The notes under the pieces were generated by a model. That model had not been told where the DNA came from, did not search any database, and saw only the letters and a list, made by a program, of their open reading frames with translations. From DYKG01 sp964596185 (GTDB lineage Bacteria; Muiribacteriota; Ozemobacteria; Ozemobacterales; Ozemobacteraceae), in the NCBI GenBank assembly GCA_964596185.1, contig CAZQUE010000003.1:62001-126000 (forward strand): a DNA stretch of 64,000 bases, in the 5' to 3' direction. Below are positions 26,832-35,724 of this stretch, in pieces; position 1 is the stretch's first letter; each line of letters starts with the position of its first letter. A program made the translations under genes and the position numbers.

Positions 26832-27989
26832 ATGATTGAAAGCGGTTTTGCTTATCTTGCTGCGCTATTGTTCACCATTGCATTGATTGTTCAGCTTGAT
26901 AAAAAATTTGAAAAATTTTTCAGCTATGTACCTGGAATTGTCGTCATCTATTTTCTGGTTATGACCTTTTCTTCTCTGGGTCTGTGGAAACAGACTGATG
27001 AGGTTAATCTATATTACAAGCATGTTAAAGCCAATATTCTGCCGGTTATGATTTTTTTGATGCTGCTGCGCTGTGATCTCAAGAAAATTTTCAAACTGGG
27101 ACCGAGGATGGTGCTTGGATTTCTTTCGGCGTCTCTGACCATCGGAATAGGCTTTGTCGTGACCTATTTTTTGTTCAAATCTCATTATGAGCCGCATACC
27201 TGGAAAACTTTCGCTGCGTTGTCAGGCTCATGGATGGGCGGTACCGGTAACATGGCTGCTATTCAGGCAGCGTTAGGGGTTTCCGATTCACAGATGGGCT
27301 ATACCCTGTTAATGGATTCAGTTAACTATTCGGTATGGGTGATGATATTGCTGGCGATCGTCCCCTATGCACATAAATTCAATGCCTGGGTTGGTGCCGA
27401 CACCTCGATGATCGACGAGATCGGAGCCAAGCTTACTACGGAAGCTGAACAGGTGGAAACGCCGATGAGCTTTACCCATCTTTCACTGCTTGCCGGTTCG
27501 AGCATGTTTTTCGCTGCCGTTTCAAAATATCTGGCCGGGTTTTTGCCCGTCTCGGCATTCTTGAGCGAAAACACCTGGACAATTCTTATTGTAACCATTT
27601 TCGGAGTAGTCGCGGCAATGACCAGACTTGGGCAGACTCCGGGTATTTCTCAGCTGGCAAGTTTGACGCTCTATATAATTGTTGCGTTGGTCGGGTCTCG
27701 CGCCAATTTTTCCGAGCTTTCGCAGGCGCCATTTTATATTTTTTCTGGTTTTGTGATTTTGGCAGTTCATGTTCTTCTGCTGGCCCTGATTGCCAGATTA
27801 CTCAAGCTTGACCTGTTTACCTGCGGGGTGGCGAGTTTGGCCAATATTGGCGGAGTAGCTTCTGCCCCAATCCTGGCGGCGGCATATAGCGAAGCGCTTG
27901 TGCCGATTGGAATTCTGATGGGAATGCTTGGTTATGTGGTTGGAACCGGTGGTGGCCTTCTGGTCGGCAAGATTCTTTCGGCGATGTAG
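26832..27989 (+). CDS. DUF819 family multipass membrane protein
   Basis: A 385-residue integral membrane protein with about 10 hydrophobic helices. The conserved DUF819 (YjcL) core is recognised: LSGSWMGGTGNMAAIQAALGVSD and, near the C-terminus, SLANIGGVASAPILAAAY. These repeated Gly/Asn-rich stretches resemble the discontinuous helices of ion-coupled transporters, but the substrate of the family is unknown. It starts 145 nt from the divergent esterase gene and ends 19 nt before the YkfC-like gene, so it may be the permease of the murein-peptide genes downstream; that link is inference. The ribosome site is AAAGGATAAC. Confidence 0.85.
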   Translation: MIESGFAYLAALLFTIALIVQLDKKFEKFFSYVPGIVVIYFLVMTFSSLGLWKQTDEVNLYYKHVKANILPVMIFLMLLRCDLKKIFKLGPRMVLGFLSASLTIGIGFVVTYFLFKSHYEPHTWKTFAALSGSWMGGTGNMAAIQAALGVSDSQMGYTLLMDSVNYSVWVMILLAIVPYAHKFNAWVGADTSMIDEIGAKLTTEAEQVETPMSFTHLSLLAGSSMFFAAVSKYLAGFLPVSAFLSENTWTILIVTIFGVVAAMTRLGQTPGISQLASLTLYIIVALVGSRANFSELSQAPFYIFSGFVILAVHVLLLALIARLLKLDLFTCGVASLANIGGVASAPILAAAYSEALVPIGILMGMLGYVVGTGGGLLVGKILSAM

Positions 27990-28008
27990 TTGAAAAGGTG
28001 AGAAATTT

Positions 28009-29406
28009 ATGAGGTTTTTTTTAAAAAAATGTTTAATTGTTTTGGCTTTTTGTTTTTTGTGTGGTGCCCAATACTCCTGGGCTTCAGACTGTTATGTGCA
28101 ATATGATTTGAACATTCCTGGAGTCAGCATTGACATGCTCAATCCGGATTTCTGGGTTGAGCGTAATGCAGATCCAGACCGGGTGATCATGAATTCTGAC
28201 CAGATTGAACTGTTTAACCGGCAAAATTTGCGGGAATGTGAGGTTTTAAAAGATTTGCGCAGTTACAGCCGTGTTATCAGCGGTGACAAGTTGCGACAAA
28301 TGATTGAAAAAGTGAGTGCCCGGCCAAAAAGTAAACGTTATTTGCATGGCAAAGAGGTCGGCGATGAATATTTTGCCGGTCAAGAAGAAAATTTGAACTT
28401 GAAAAGTATTGCCCGAATTATTCCGGTTCGATACGGCATAACGGTTCGGCGCACGGAAATGCGTGCTTTCCCGACTTTTGACCGGGTGTTCAGTGAACCT
28501 GATGACCTGGAAACAGATCGATTCATCGAAACCGCACTTTATCCAGTTGAACCTCTGGTAATTCTTCATCAGAGTGCAGACCAGAAATGGTTTTTGGCTC
28601 AAGCCTACAATTATCTGGCCTGGGTACCAGTCGAAGCGGTTGCGGTTGCCGACAAGGGCATGCTTTTTTCCTATCTCGACAATTCCAGCTTTCTCGTCGT
28701 AACCGGTAAAGGTGTTTTAACCGCTTTCAATCCAGTCAATCCCGACATTTCGGAATTACAGCTGGACATGGGAGTGCGGGTGCCTCTAGCCTGTCGCGAT
28801 GAAATTCCTCTCGATATCGACGGGCAGCATCCGGCGGGAAACTATGTGGTTAAACTGCCAGTGCGTGATTCTGATGGAAGTCTGAAGTTCAAGCTTGGGC
28901 TGATCGCCATGGCTGATGACGTTAGGGTCGGATATCTGCCGTTCACCCGTCGCAATATTATCAAGCAGGCGTTTAAATTTCTTGGTCAGCGCTATGGCTG
29001 GGGTGGCATGTTCAATACGCGCGATTGCAGCGCTTTTATTATGGATAATTTCCGAAGTATGGGTGTGTTGTTGCCAAGAAACGCTGGCGAGCAGGGCAAA
29101 TTGTCGATTGGGGTTAAGCATGAATTTGAAAAGGATATGACTCTCGATCAACGAAAGGAAATTTTTGCTAATTTGCCGGCAACGCCGATCTACATGAATG
29201 GCCATGCCATGCTTTATTTGGGCAGCTATAACGATGATTTTTACATTATTCACGATTTTGCCGGTTTTCGGGCGCAGGGTGCCGACGGAACCATGCAATC
29301 GTCAAAAACTCGATGCGTTTTTGTTACTCCGCTTCTGAAGACATTTCTGTCCAGCGGCAAAATGTATATTGAAGGGCTTTATGCTGCCCGTGAATTCAAT
29401 TTTTAA
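28009..29406 (+). CDS. SH3-type NlpC/P60 gamma-D-Glu-diamino acid endopeptidase (YkfC-like)
   Basis: A 465-residue exported protein: signal peptide 1-25, an N-terminal NlpC/P60-associated helical region, two SH3-like domains (about 140-215 and 255-310) and an NlpC/P60 domain at 315-465. Catalytic residues are Cys340 in NTRDCSAFIMDNFRSMG, His399 in NGHAMLYLG and His415 in IHDFAG. The architecture matches SH3_6/SH3_7-NLPC_P60 enzymes of the YkfC type that release L-Ala-D-Glu from murein peptides. The following gene encodes the epimerase for exactly that dipeptide, 17 nt downstream, which makes the assignment much firmer than motif alone. Confidence 0.85.
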   Translation: MRFFLKKCLIVLAFCFLCGAQYSWASDCYVQYDLNIPGVSIDMLNPDFWVERNADPDRVIMNSDQIELFNRQNLRECEVLKDLRSYSRVISGDKLRQMIEKVSARPKSKRYLHGKEVGDEYFAGQEENLNLKSIARIIPVRYGITVRRTEMRAFPTFDRVFSEPDDLETDRFIETALYPVEPLVILHQSADQKWFLAQAYNYLAWVPVEAVAVADKGMLFSYLDNSSFLVVTGKGVLTAFNPVNPDISELQLDMGVRVPLACRDEIPLDIDGQHPAGNYVVKLPVRDSDGSLKFKLGLIAMADDVRVGYLPFTRRNIIKQAFKFLGQRYGWGGMFNTRDCSAFIMDNFRSMGVLLPRNAGEQGKLSIGVKHEFEKDMTLDQRKEIFANLPATPIYMNGHAMLYLGSYNDDFYIIHDFAGFRAQGADGTMQSSKTRCVFVTPLLKTFLSSGKMYIEGLYAAREFNF

Positions 29407-29423
29407 GACATCGGAGAGGTAAT

Positions 29424-30512
29424 ATGCGAATCGTAAACATCAAAACCGGAACCATTTCAATACCGTTGATAACCCCTTTTAAAACTGCTTTGAGAACCGT
29501 TAACAGCATCGGTTCCATGATCGTTGCCGTAGAAACTGACGAAGGGGCGATAGGTTATGGTGAAGCGCATCCAACCGGCCCGATAACCGGAGAATCGCTT
29601 GGAAGCGTTCGTGGCGCGATTAATGAATTCATTCTCCCCAGACTTAAGGGTAAAGAGATTGCCAATCTTGAAGATTGTCTGAATTCGCTTGATCAGGCAC
29701 TTGTAAAAAATACCAGCGCCAAGGCAGCAGTTGAAATGGCTATTTTCGATCTCTTCGGCAAGCTTTACCGGATTCCTCTTTATCGACTTTTGGGCGGTTA
29801 TCGCCAGCAGATTGAAAGCGATCTAACCATAAGTGTAAACAGTCCTGATGAGATGGCTGATGACACTGTTAAAGCCGTTGATCGCGGCTTTCGAATTCTT
29901 AAAGTAAAAGTAGGGCTCGATCCTCAGCTGGACATTGAAAGAATTAAGGCCGTGCGCAAGGCGGCTGGACCTCAAGCTCTGATTCGAGTCGATGCAAACC
30001 AGGGCTGGACCGTTCGCGATTCGATAAGAATCATGAAAGAGCTCGAAGCCGCGGATCTCGGAATAGAGCTGGTCGAGCAGCCGGTAGTTGCCGGTGATTA
30101 TCAGGGCTTAAAAGCGGTTACTGAAGCGATTAAAACACCGGTGCTTGCTGATGAAGCTGTTTTTTCACCTCTCGATGCCGCTAAAATAATCGATATGCGG
30201 GCTGCGGATTTCGTGAATATCAAGCTGATGAAAACAGGCGGAATTCGCGCTGCTTTAAAAATTTGTGCTTTGGCGGAAATGCACGGTGTCGAATGCTTCA
30301 TGGGTTGCATGATGGAAAGCAAGCTGAGTGTGACTGCAGCTGCTCACCTGGCTTGTGCAAAATCGATCATTACCCGCTGCGACCTTGATAGTCCATCGCT
30401 TTGTAGCTCAGACCCAATTCGGGGCGGAGTGGAGATCGATGGCCCGATGCTGCGGGTTTCGGAAGCTCCCGGAATGGGTATTGAATCTATAGAAGGCGTC
30501 TGCTGGGACTGA
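29424..30512 (+). CDS. L-Ala-D/L-Glu (dipeptide) epimerase, enolase superfamily
   Basis: A 362-residue full-length muconate-lactonizing-type enolase-superfamily enzyme. The acid/base Lys residues are Lys162 (LKVKVG, KxK) and Lys267 (NIKLMKTGG); metal ligands are Asp190 (IRVDANQGW), Glu218 (LVEQP) and Asp243 (ADEAVF). The positions agree within one residue with those of Bacillus subtilis AEE (YkfB). It epimerises L-Ala-D-Glu released from murein to L-Ala-L-Glu, which then enters general peptide catabolism. It is preceded by a YkfC-like endopeptidase and followed by a PGRP amidase, a coherent murein-recycling set. GAGAGG precedes the ATG. Confidence 0.9.
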   Translation: MRIVNIKTGTISIPLITPFKTALRTVNSIGSMIVAVETDEGAIGYGEAHPTGPITGESLGSVRGAINEFILPRLKGKEIANLEDCLNSLDQALVKNTSAKAAVEMAIFDLFGKLYRIPLYRLLGGYRQQIESDLTISVNSPDEMADDTVKAVDRGFRILKVKVGLDPQLDIERIKAVRKAAGPQALIRVDANQGWTVRDSIRIMKELEAADLGIELVEQPVVAGDYQGLKAVTEAIKTPVLADEAVFSPLDAAKIIDMRAADFVNIKLMKTGGIRAALKICALAEMHGVECFMGCMMESKLSVTAAAHLACAKSIITRCDLDSPSLCSSDPIRGGVEIDGPMLRVSEAPGMGIESIEGVCWD

Positions 30513-30673
30513 TTCGTGTGTAATTCGAGCTATGTAATGGATTTTTTTATAAAATTTGTTACTCAACTGCTGAGTTGTGCGTAATAGCCTTACAATGCGA
30601 AAATCACTTCCGTTGTACCTTCTGTTCTATTATAATCTAACCTAAGAAGTATAAGGAGTATAAGAGGTTTGAT

Positions 30674-31678
30674 ATGAAGAAATTGAATTTTGTATTCAGT
30701 ATTGCTTTGTTACTGGCTTTTGTTGCTTTTTCTGCCGCGGTTTTTGCAGATGTCGATCTGCCCGATTATCAGAAAACCCATTATCCTGATTTTGCCGTTT
30801 CCGGTAAAACTTATGACAAGGCTGAAACCGAAGTTTTTAACATGGACACTGCCGTTAATAACGTCATCGTCATGGTTGATGCAGATGTTGCCGAAAAAGC
30901 CATGTTAAGAGGCTATGTTCGCTTTCAGTATGCCGAAAGCGGTAAATGGACAAGATACATGGCTTTTGAAGGTGAGTATCACTTCTCATCTGTCGATACC
31001 CTGGCAGCTTATCAGATGATGTATATTCTGCGTGACCCTGAAAAAGGCGCTAGCAGAATCAATGCCGTTACCGTAAACGGTAATTACATTCCTGAAGAAC
31101 AAATGGAATATTTCATTCAAAAACCTTTGCCATTTGAGCCTATGAAGGTTTATCCGAAACCGACAGTAGTCAGCAGATCCGCCTGGGGCGCTAGACCACC
31201 GAAATCCGGATATTCTTCTCACACTCCCCAGCGCTTGATTGTCCATCACAGCTATATTCCCAATCAGTCGCAATATAAAGGCGCAGCGAGCATTCGTGGC
31301 ATTCAGAATTACCACATGGATGACCCAAAAACTCTTTGGAACGATATAGGTTACCATTTCCTGATCGGTCCAGAAGGAACCATTTATCAGGGGCGCCCTG
31401 AAACCGTCGTCGGTGCTCACTGCTCACCAAACACCAATTCTGTTGGCGTTTGTCTTATCGGTGATTATGATCCGGGAAAAGATCCGATTCCACCGGTAAT
31501 GGAACAGTCCTTGCTCAAGCTTTTGAGCTGGCTCGCCTCAAATTACCGTATAGATCCACGCGTAAACATTTATGGTCACTGTGATTTTTCATCAAAATCC
31601 TGCCCTGGTAAAAACGTTTACGTTCGCCTGCCCCAGTATAAAGAACTCATTCTCGCAAATATCGGCGATAAAAAATAA
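30674..31678 (+). CDS. Secreted N-acetylmuramoyl-L-alanine amidase (PGRP / Amidase_2 type)
   Basis: A 334-residue protein with signal peptide 1-25, an N-terminal beta-rich region (27-150) of unknown role, and a PGRP-like amidase domain at 163-330. Zinc ligands are His191 or His192 in LIVHHSY, His302 in YGHCDF and Cys310 in SKSCPG; Tyr227 (GYHFLI) is the usual catalytic Tyr. The start of the domain VVSRSAWGARPP is typical of PGRPs and T7-lysozyme-like amidases, which cut the bond between MurNAc and L-Ala. A perfect TATAAT (30631-30636) lies 37 nt upstream of the ATG, suggesting its own promoter, though no good -35 is seen. A terminator follows. Confidence 0.9.
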   Translation: MKKLNFVFSIALLLAFVAFSAAVFADVDLPDYQKTHYPDFAVSGKTYDKAETEVFNMDTAVNNVIVMVDADVAEKAMLRGYVRFQYAESGKWTRYMAFEGEYHFSSVDTLAAYQMMYILRDPEKGASRINAVTVNGNYIPEEQMEYFIQKPLPFEPMKVYPKPTVVSRSAWGARPPKSGYSSHTPQRLIVHHSYIPNQSQYKGAASIRGIQNYHMDDPKTLWNDIGYHFLIGPEGTIYQGRPETVVGAHCSPNTNSVGVCLIGDYDPGKDPIPPVMEQSLLKLLSWLASNYRIDPRVNIYGHCDFSSKSCPGKNVYVRLPQYKELILANIGDKK

Positions 31679-31705
31679 ACCTCAGAACCATTCCTGAGTT
31701 AAGGT

Positions 31706-31736
31706 GGCTGTCTCAAACTTTGGGGCAGCCATTTTT
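31706..31736 (+). terminator. Rho-independent terminator after amidase gene
   Basis: A 9-bp hairpin (31706-31714 with 31722-31730, 7-nt loop) followed by ATTTTT. Its 5' arm GGCTGTCTC is the same as in the terminator at 16982. Confidence 0.75.
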
Positions 31737-31825
31737 CTTGAGGTTAATGCTTGTAATACTTGCCGGTTGAAAATTTTCCAGAGGATGATTAATCTAGAAT
31801 TAATAAATAGAGCTGAGGTTGGAAA

Positions 31826-32476
31826 ATGGATTCAAAAATTCGCGAGTACTCTAAAGGTTCGACTATTTTTCATCGTGGCGAAGTCGGCAATAACGCTTAT
31901 ATTTTAACCGAAGGCACCGTTGAAATTGCCATGATAGACGGAAAAAGCAAGACGGTTCTGGGTGTTCTCAAGCCGGTTTCTGTGTTCGGCGAAATGGCGC
32001 TGCTACTCAAAAATCAGCAAAGAACCGCTACTGCAACCGCTTTGTCGACTGCCAAGGTTGCAGAAATATCGCGTAAGGATTTTGATGAATTCTTTCATAA
32101 ATCGCCCAAGCTGATCGCCGCAGTCTTGAAGGCGATGGTCGATCGACTCGAACAGACCAATGCCCGCATTTCGCAAAGTCCCGAACTTTATACAACCATC
32201 ACCGAAAGCCTTAATCTGTTGATCATTCATGATCGGCTTAATCGAATTCGCTATGACGGATTCGTTGAATGCATGGTTAACAGCTGCAAACTAGACAGAA
32301 ACGAGATTGAAAAATCCGTGGACTTTCTTGAAACCATCGGTTTGATCGAAATCCGGACTGACGGTGAAAACCGAATGATCGATATCGTCAGACCCGTGGA
32401 TTTTATTGACCGCGCGCGCCGGATCTACAAAACATTTGCAAAAATGGGCGCCAGCCCTGACGCCGGCATTATTTAA
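31826..32476 (+). CDS. Cyclic-nucleotide-binding regulator (CRP/FNR-like)
   Basis: A 216-residue protein. Residues 5-115 are a cNMP-binding domain; the phosphate-binding cassette is FGEMALLLKNQQRTATATA with Glu56 and Arg66, the residues that contact ribose and phosphate in CRP, so binding of cAMP or cGMP is plausible. A long helix (113-140) follows, then a C-terminal region of about 70 residues with a winged-helix pattern (KLDRNEIEKSVDFLETIGLIEIR), not the standard CRP helix-turn-helix. It could be a DNA-binding regulator. It ends 2 nt before the convergent pilT gene, and the window encodes three cyclase-like proteins, so it is a candidate effector. Confidence 0.8.
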   Translation: MDSKIREYSKGSTIFHRGEVGNNAYILTEGTVEIAMIDGKSKTVLGVLKPVSVFGEMALLLKNQQRTATATALSTAKVAEISRKDFDEFFHKSPKLIAAVLKAMVDRLEQTNARISQSPELYTTITESLNLLIIHDRLNRIRYDGFVECMVNSCKLDRNEIEKSVDFLETIGLIEIRTDGENRMIDIVRPVDFIDRARRIYKTFAKMGASPDAGII

Positions 32477-32478
32477 CC

Positions 32479-33945
32479 CTAATAATCGCGGGGTTTGTAC
32501 TGTTCGAACGCCTTCTTGTCAAAGGCTCTTCTGTAGGCTTCCTGCGGCGAAATTTTTCGCTGTTTGACCAGATCCATCAGTGACTGATCCATGGTTTGCA
32601 TTCCCATTTGTTTGCTGGTTTGCATGATCGACGGCAGCTGAAAGGTTTTGTTTTCGCGGATCAGGTTTGATACGGCGGGAGTGTTGATGAGAATTTCAAG
32701 GCAACACATACGGCTCATGCCATCGATAGTTGGAATAAGCTGTTGGGCGATGATTCCCTGCAGGGCGTCAGCCAGCTGAGTTCGAATCTGATCCTGCTGG
32801 TGCGCGGGGAAAACGTCAACGATACGATCGACAGACTGGGCGGCAGACGGTGTGTGCAGGGTAGCAAAAACCAGATGGCCAGTTTCCGCAGCGGTTACTG
32901 CCAGAGAAATCGTTTCGTAATCGCGCATTTCGCCGACGAGAATGATGTCTGGATCTTCACGCAAAGCAGATCTGAGAGCATTGGAAAACGATTTGGTGTT
33001 TGGCCCGATTTCACGTTGGTTGACGAGGCAGGTTCGGTGACGATGGACAAATTCGATCGGATCTTCGATGGTCAGAATGTGATCCTGGCGTTCACTGTTG
33101 ATCTGATCAATCATTGCTGCGAGTGTCGTTGATTTACCGGAGCCGGTGGGGCCGGTAACCAGGATCAGACCTTTGTTTCTTCGGGCAAGATCGCCGAGTA
33201 CCGCCGGCAATTTTAGCTCGCCAAGGGACTTGATGTGGGTTGGAATAACGCGAAAAACGGCACCAAGACCGAGTCGGGTGAAGAATACGTTACAGCGGTA
33301 GCGTGCCACCCCTTCGAGCTCGTAAGAAATATCAAGTTCCAGATCCCGCTCGAGGCGTTCACGGTATTCATTGCTCAAAAACTGGTAAATAAGGCGTCTG
33401 GTTTCTTTATTTGTCAAAGTTGGTAGATCGGTTGGCCAGAGCTTGCCCTGTAAACGCAGCATTGGCGGCGAACCTACGGTTAAATGCAGGTCAGATCCGC
33501 TTTTTTCAACGATAAGCTTTAGCAGATCATCGATGCTGTATTCTTCATCGCCGTCAACACCACCACCGATGGTGCCTGCAGGCGAGCTGCTTCTTTGCTG
33601 AGGAGCCCCTGTTGGTCTGGCAGGCGCAGCAGATGGAATTCCGGTTGGTCTTGCCGGAGCGTTTGCCGGTTGTGACGGCGGGCCAGCTGGTCTTGGAGCG
33701 GGCGCGGCAGGAGATGTCGGCACGCCGGTTGGCGCTGCTGGCCGGGCCGGTTGCTGTGGTGGCGGCCCTGCCGGTCTGGCTGGTTGTTGTGGAGCGACTG
33801 GTCTTGCCGGAGCCGCTGGTTGGGGGGCGCGTGGTTGCGCCGGCTGAGAAGGCTGAGCCGGTGCCGGGCTTCTCGGCTTGTTGCCGTTGTCAGAATTTTC
33901 GTCTGAGTTTCCGCCGAACAGTTTTCCAAAAAAATTGTCACTCAT
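32479..33945 (-). CDS. pilT: PilT-type retraction ATPase with long Pro/Ala-rich N-terminus
   Basis: A 488-residue protein. Residues 1-130 are low complexity, built from repeated PARP, QPARP and APARPTG units, presumably disordered. Residues 133-488 are a complete PilT/PilU ATPase: SGSDLHLTVGSPP, Walker A GPTGSGKST with Lys271, EDPIEFVH Asp box, Walker B-like DPDIILVGEMRD, His box LVFATLHTPSA, and NTPAVSNLIRENK, the AIRNLIRE-type motif that marks retraction ATPases. It powers pilus depolymerisation at the inner membrane. Usual PilT length is about 345, so the extension is unusual. It lies 2 nt downstream of the PilB-like gene, in one operon. Confidence 0.92.
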   Translation of the reverse strand: MSDNFFGKLFGGNSDENSDNGNKPRSPAPAQPSQPAQPRAPQPAAPARPVAPQQPARPAGPPPQQPARPAAPTGVPTSPAAPAPRPAGPPSQPANAPARPTGIPSAAPARPTGAPQQRSSSPAGTIGGGVDGDEEYSIDDLLKLIVEKSGSDLHLTVGSPPMLRLQGKLWPTDLPTLTNKETRRLIYQFLSNEYRERLERDLELDISYELEGVARYRCNVFFTRLGLGAVFRVIPTHIKSLGELKLPAVLGDLARRNKGLILVTGPTGSGKSTTLAAMIDQINSERQDHILTIEDPIEFVHRHRTCLVNQREIGPNTKSFSNALRSALREDPDIILVGEMRDYETISLAVTAAETGHLVFATLHTPSAAQSVDRIVDVFPAHQQDQIRTQLADALQGIIAQQLIPTIDGMSRMCCLEILINTPAVSNLIRENKTFQLPSIMQTSKQMGMQTMDQSLMDLVKQRKISPQEAYRRAFDKKAFEQYKPRDY

Positions 33946-33947
33946 GG

Positions 33948-35615
33948 TTAGAACAATCTCATAAATTCTTCGAGGCTGGTTTCACCGGCGAGCAGTAATG
34001 CCAGTGCCTGTTCTTCGAGGTTCCTGATGCCTTGTTTGCGGGCATAGTTGTTAAAGTCCTGATAATTTTGTTTATTGATGATCATCTGCCTGAGAGTCGG
34101 ACTGTCGGGAATGAACTCGATGATCAGTGATCTTCCGGAGTAGCCTGTGTTATTGCAACCTTCACAGCCTTTAGCTTTGTAGATGGTTTTGTCGTGGTCG
34201 GCAATTTCGATTCTTTCTTTCAATTCCGAGGGCATGGCGACCTGCTCGCGACAACTAGGACAAATCTTGCGAATAAGTCTCTGGCAGACGAATCCGCACA
34301 GAGAGGAAGCGATGACTACCGGGTCGACATCTGTTTGAATCAATTTTACAATCGCGCTGGCGGCGTCATGCGCCAGATAAGAGGTCAGCAGGGTTTTTCC
34401 GCCGAGTCCGGCGAAACCGATTTCTTCAGCCAGTTCGACCTTTTCGACGTGATCGACGTAAATTACGTCTGCATCTAGAAGCAGAGCAAGTTTAAGCCCG
34501 GAAAGATGGTCGGCGACTCCGCCTGCCCCGACCTGGATCTGGGTTGTGCGCGGTAAGGTGGCAACCACGGGTTCTTCAACTGTGACTATTTTTCTTTCAT
34601 CGGCATTATAACTGCTTAAAAGGCAATATTGGGTCGTTGTGCGTCCGGATTCGCGAGGACCGGTAACGTAAAGAACGCCGTGAGTTGTATGTAACGTGCG
34701 GCCGATCGTTTCTAGTTCTGATTTGCCGCTGCGGCCAAGCTGGTCGGTAATGCTGCCGAAATCGCTGAGCTTGAGAATCACCATTTCGCCGTTGATGGTC
34801 GGGTAGAAAATGCTTTGCACGTTAACCTGACGGTTGGAAACGGTTACGCGAAAGTGCCCGACCTGCACGATTTCTCGCGAAGCTTCATTGTCGGCGACCT
34901 GCGAAAGTTTTTTCAGGCGCGAAATCACTTCATGGTGAACCTTCATCGGCACTTCGATCTTTCTTGAAAGAACATCGTTCGAGCGGAATCGGATGATGAC
35001 GCCTTTTTCAGAGGGCTCGAAGTGAATGCGGGTAACTCGGTTGATGATTGCCTGGCCGAGAATATAGTTGATAACCTTTTCCGGGCCTTCCATCCCTTTG
35101 GGGATTCCCCGTTCAAGGTTCTGTTTTTCATTGCTATCGAGCTTTTCGAAAGTTTGTGCCCCAGCTTTTTCGGCCACGTCGATCGGACCGTAAATTGCCG
35201 CATAGGTTTGCTCGAAATCGAACAGGGTGCAGATCGAAACCGAAATAGAAACGCCGTATTTGCCTTCAAGAAACTCTATCGGTCTTGAGTCAAGGGGATC
35301 AACCATGCAGACACTTAGCTGGTTTCCCGCTTTGTAAAGCGGCATCAACCGGTGGTCAAGAGCAAATTCCGGAGTAACCATCTGCATGACTTCATTATCG
35401 ACGATTCCAGGGTTGAGATGGATGAACGAAATATTGAGCTGGTTGCCCAGAGCCCAGATAATGTCGTCCTCTGTTACCAGGCCCATCTCAGATAGAGCTT
35501 CACCCAGCTTCAGCCCCTTGTCTCGCTGGAAAGTCAGTGCCTGTTTAAGCTGCTCTTCTGAGATCAGATTACAGTCGATAAGTATGTCGCCCAGACGTTT
35601 CTTTTGTGTATTCAT
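33948..35615 (-). CDS. PilB/GspE-like protein with degenerate nucleotide-binding site
   Basis: A 555-residue member of the type II/IV secretion ATPase family: N-terminal T2SSE_N / MshEN-type domain (MNTQKKRLGDILIDCNLISE), a middle N2 domain, and the ATPase-like domain with a tetracysteine zinc site (CPSCRE and CEGCNNTGYSGR). The nucleotide site is broken: Walker A reads GPRESGRTT with Arg325 where Lys is invariant, the Walker B Glu is His389 (VIYVDHVEK), and the His box LHTNDA is replaced by YLAHDA. I read these from the reverse strand and they are not at a frameshift. It is therefore probably a non-hydrolysing paralogue that may work with an active PilB elsewhere or regulate PilT. Confidence 0.85.
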   Translation of the reverse strand: MNTQKKRLGDILIDCNLISEEQLKQALTFQRDKGLKLGEALSEMGLVTEDDIIWALGNQLNISFIHLNPGIVDNEVMQMVTPEFALDHRLMPLYKAGNQLSVCMVDPLDSRPIEFLEGKYGVSISVSICTLFDFEQTYAAIYGPIDVAEKAGAQTFEKLDSNEKQNLERGIPKGMEGPEKVINYILGQAIINRVTRIHFEPSEKGVIIRFRSNDVLSRKIEVPMKVHHEVISRLKKLSQVADNEASREIVQVGHFRVTVSNRQVNVQSIFYPTINGEMVILKLSDFGSITDQLGRSGKSELETIGRTLHTTHGVLYVTGPRESGRTTTQYCLLSSYNADERKIVTVEEPVVATLPRTTQIQVGAGGVADHLSGLKLALLLDADVIYVDHVEKVELAEEIGFAGLGGKTLLTSYLAHDAASAIVKLIQTDVDPVVIASSLCGFVCQRLIRKICPSCREQVAMPSELKERIEIADHDKTIYKAKGCEGCNNTGYSGRSLIIEFIPDSPTLRQMIINKQNYQDFNNYARKQGIRNLEEQALALLLAGETSLEEFMRLF

Positions 35616-35674
35616 ATTGGCAATAATTTACCTGAAACGAACTTGTTTCGGCAAGTCTTTATTGTTTTCAGGCA

Positions 35675-35706
35675 AAAAAATAAGGCCATCCCAGGTTGGG
35701 ACGGCC
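35675..35706 (-). terminator. Terminator downstream of HU gene (minus strand)
   Basis: Read on the minus strand, a 9-bp stem (35706-35698 with 35692-35684, including one G-U pair) with a 5-nt loop is followed by TTATTTTTTT. The stem sequence GGCCGTCCC / GGGATGGCC is identical to the terminator at 53051. T-runs on both sides make it potentially bidirectional. Confidence 0.8.
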
Positions 35707-35724
35707 CGATTTTTTTGATCGAAA

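Noticed and set aside
33612..33998. Plus-strand ORF over the 5' part of pilT
   Set aside because: Antisense shadow of the repetitive Pro/Ala-rich codons of pilT; no ribosome site or recognisable domain.
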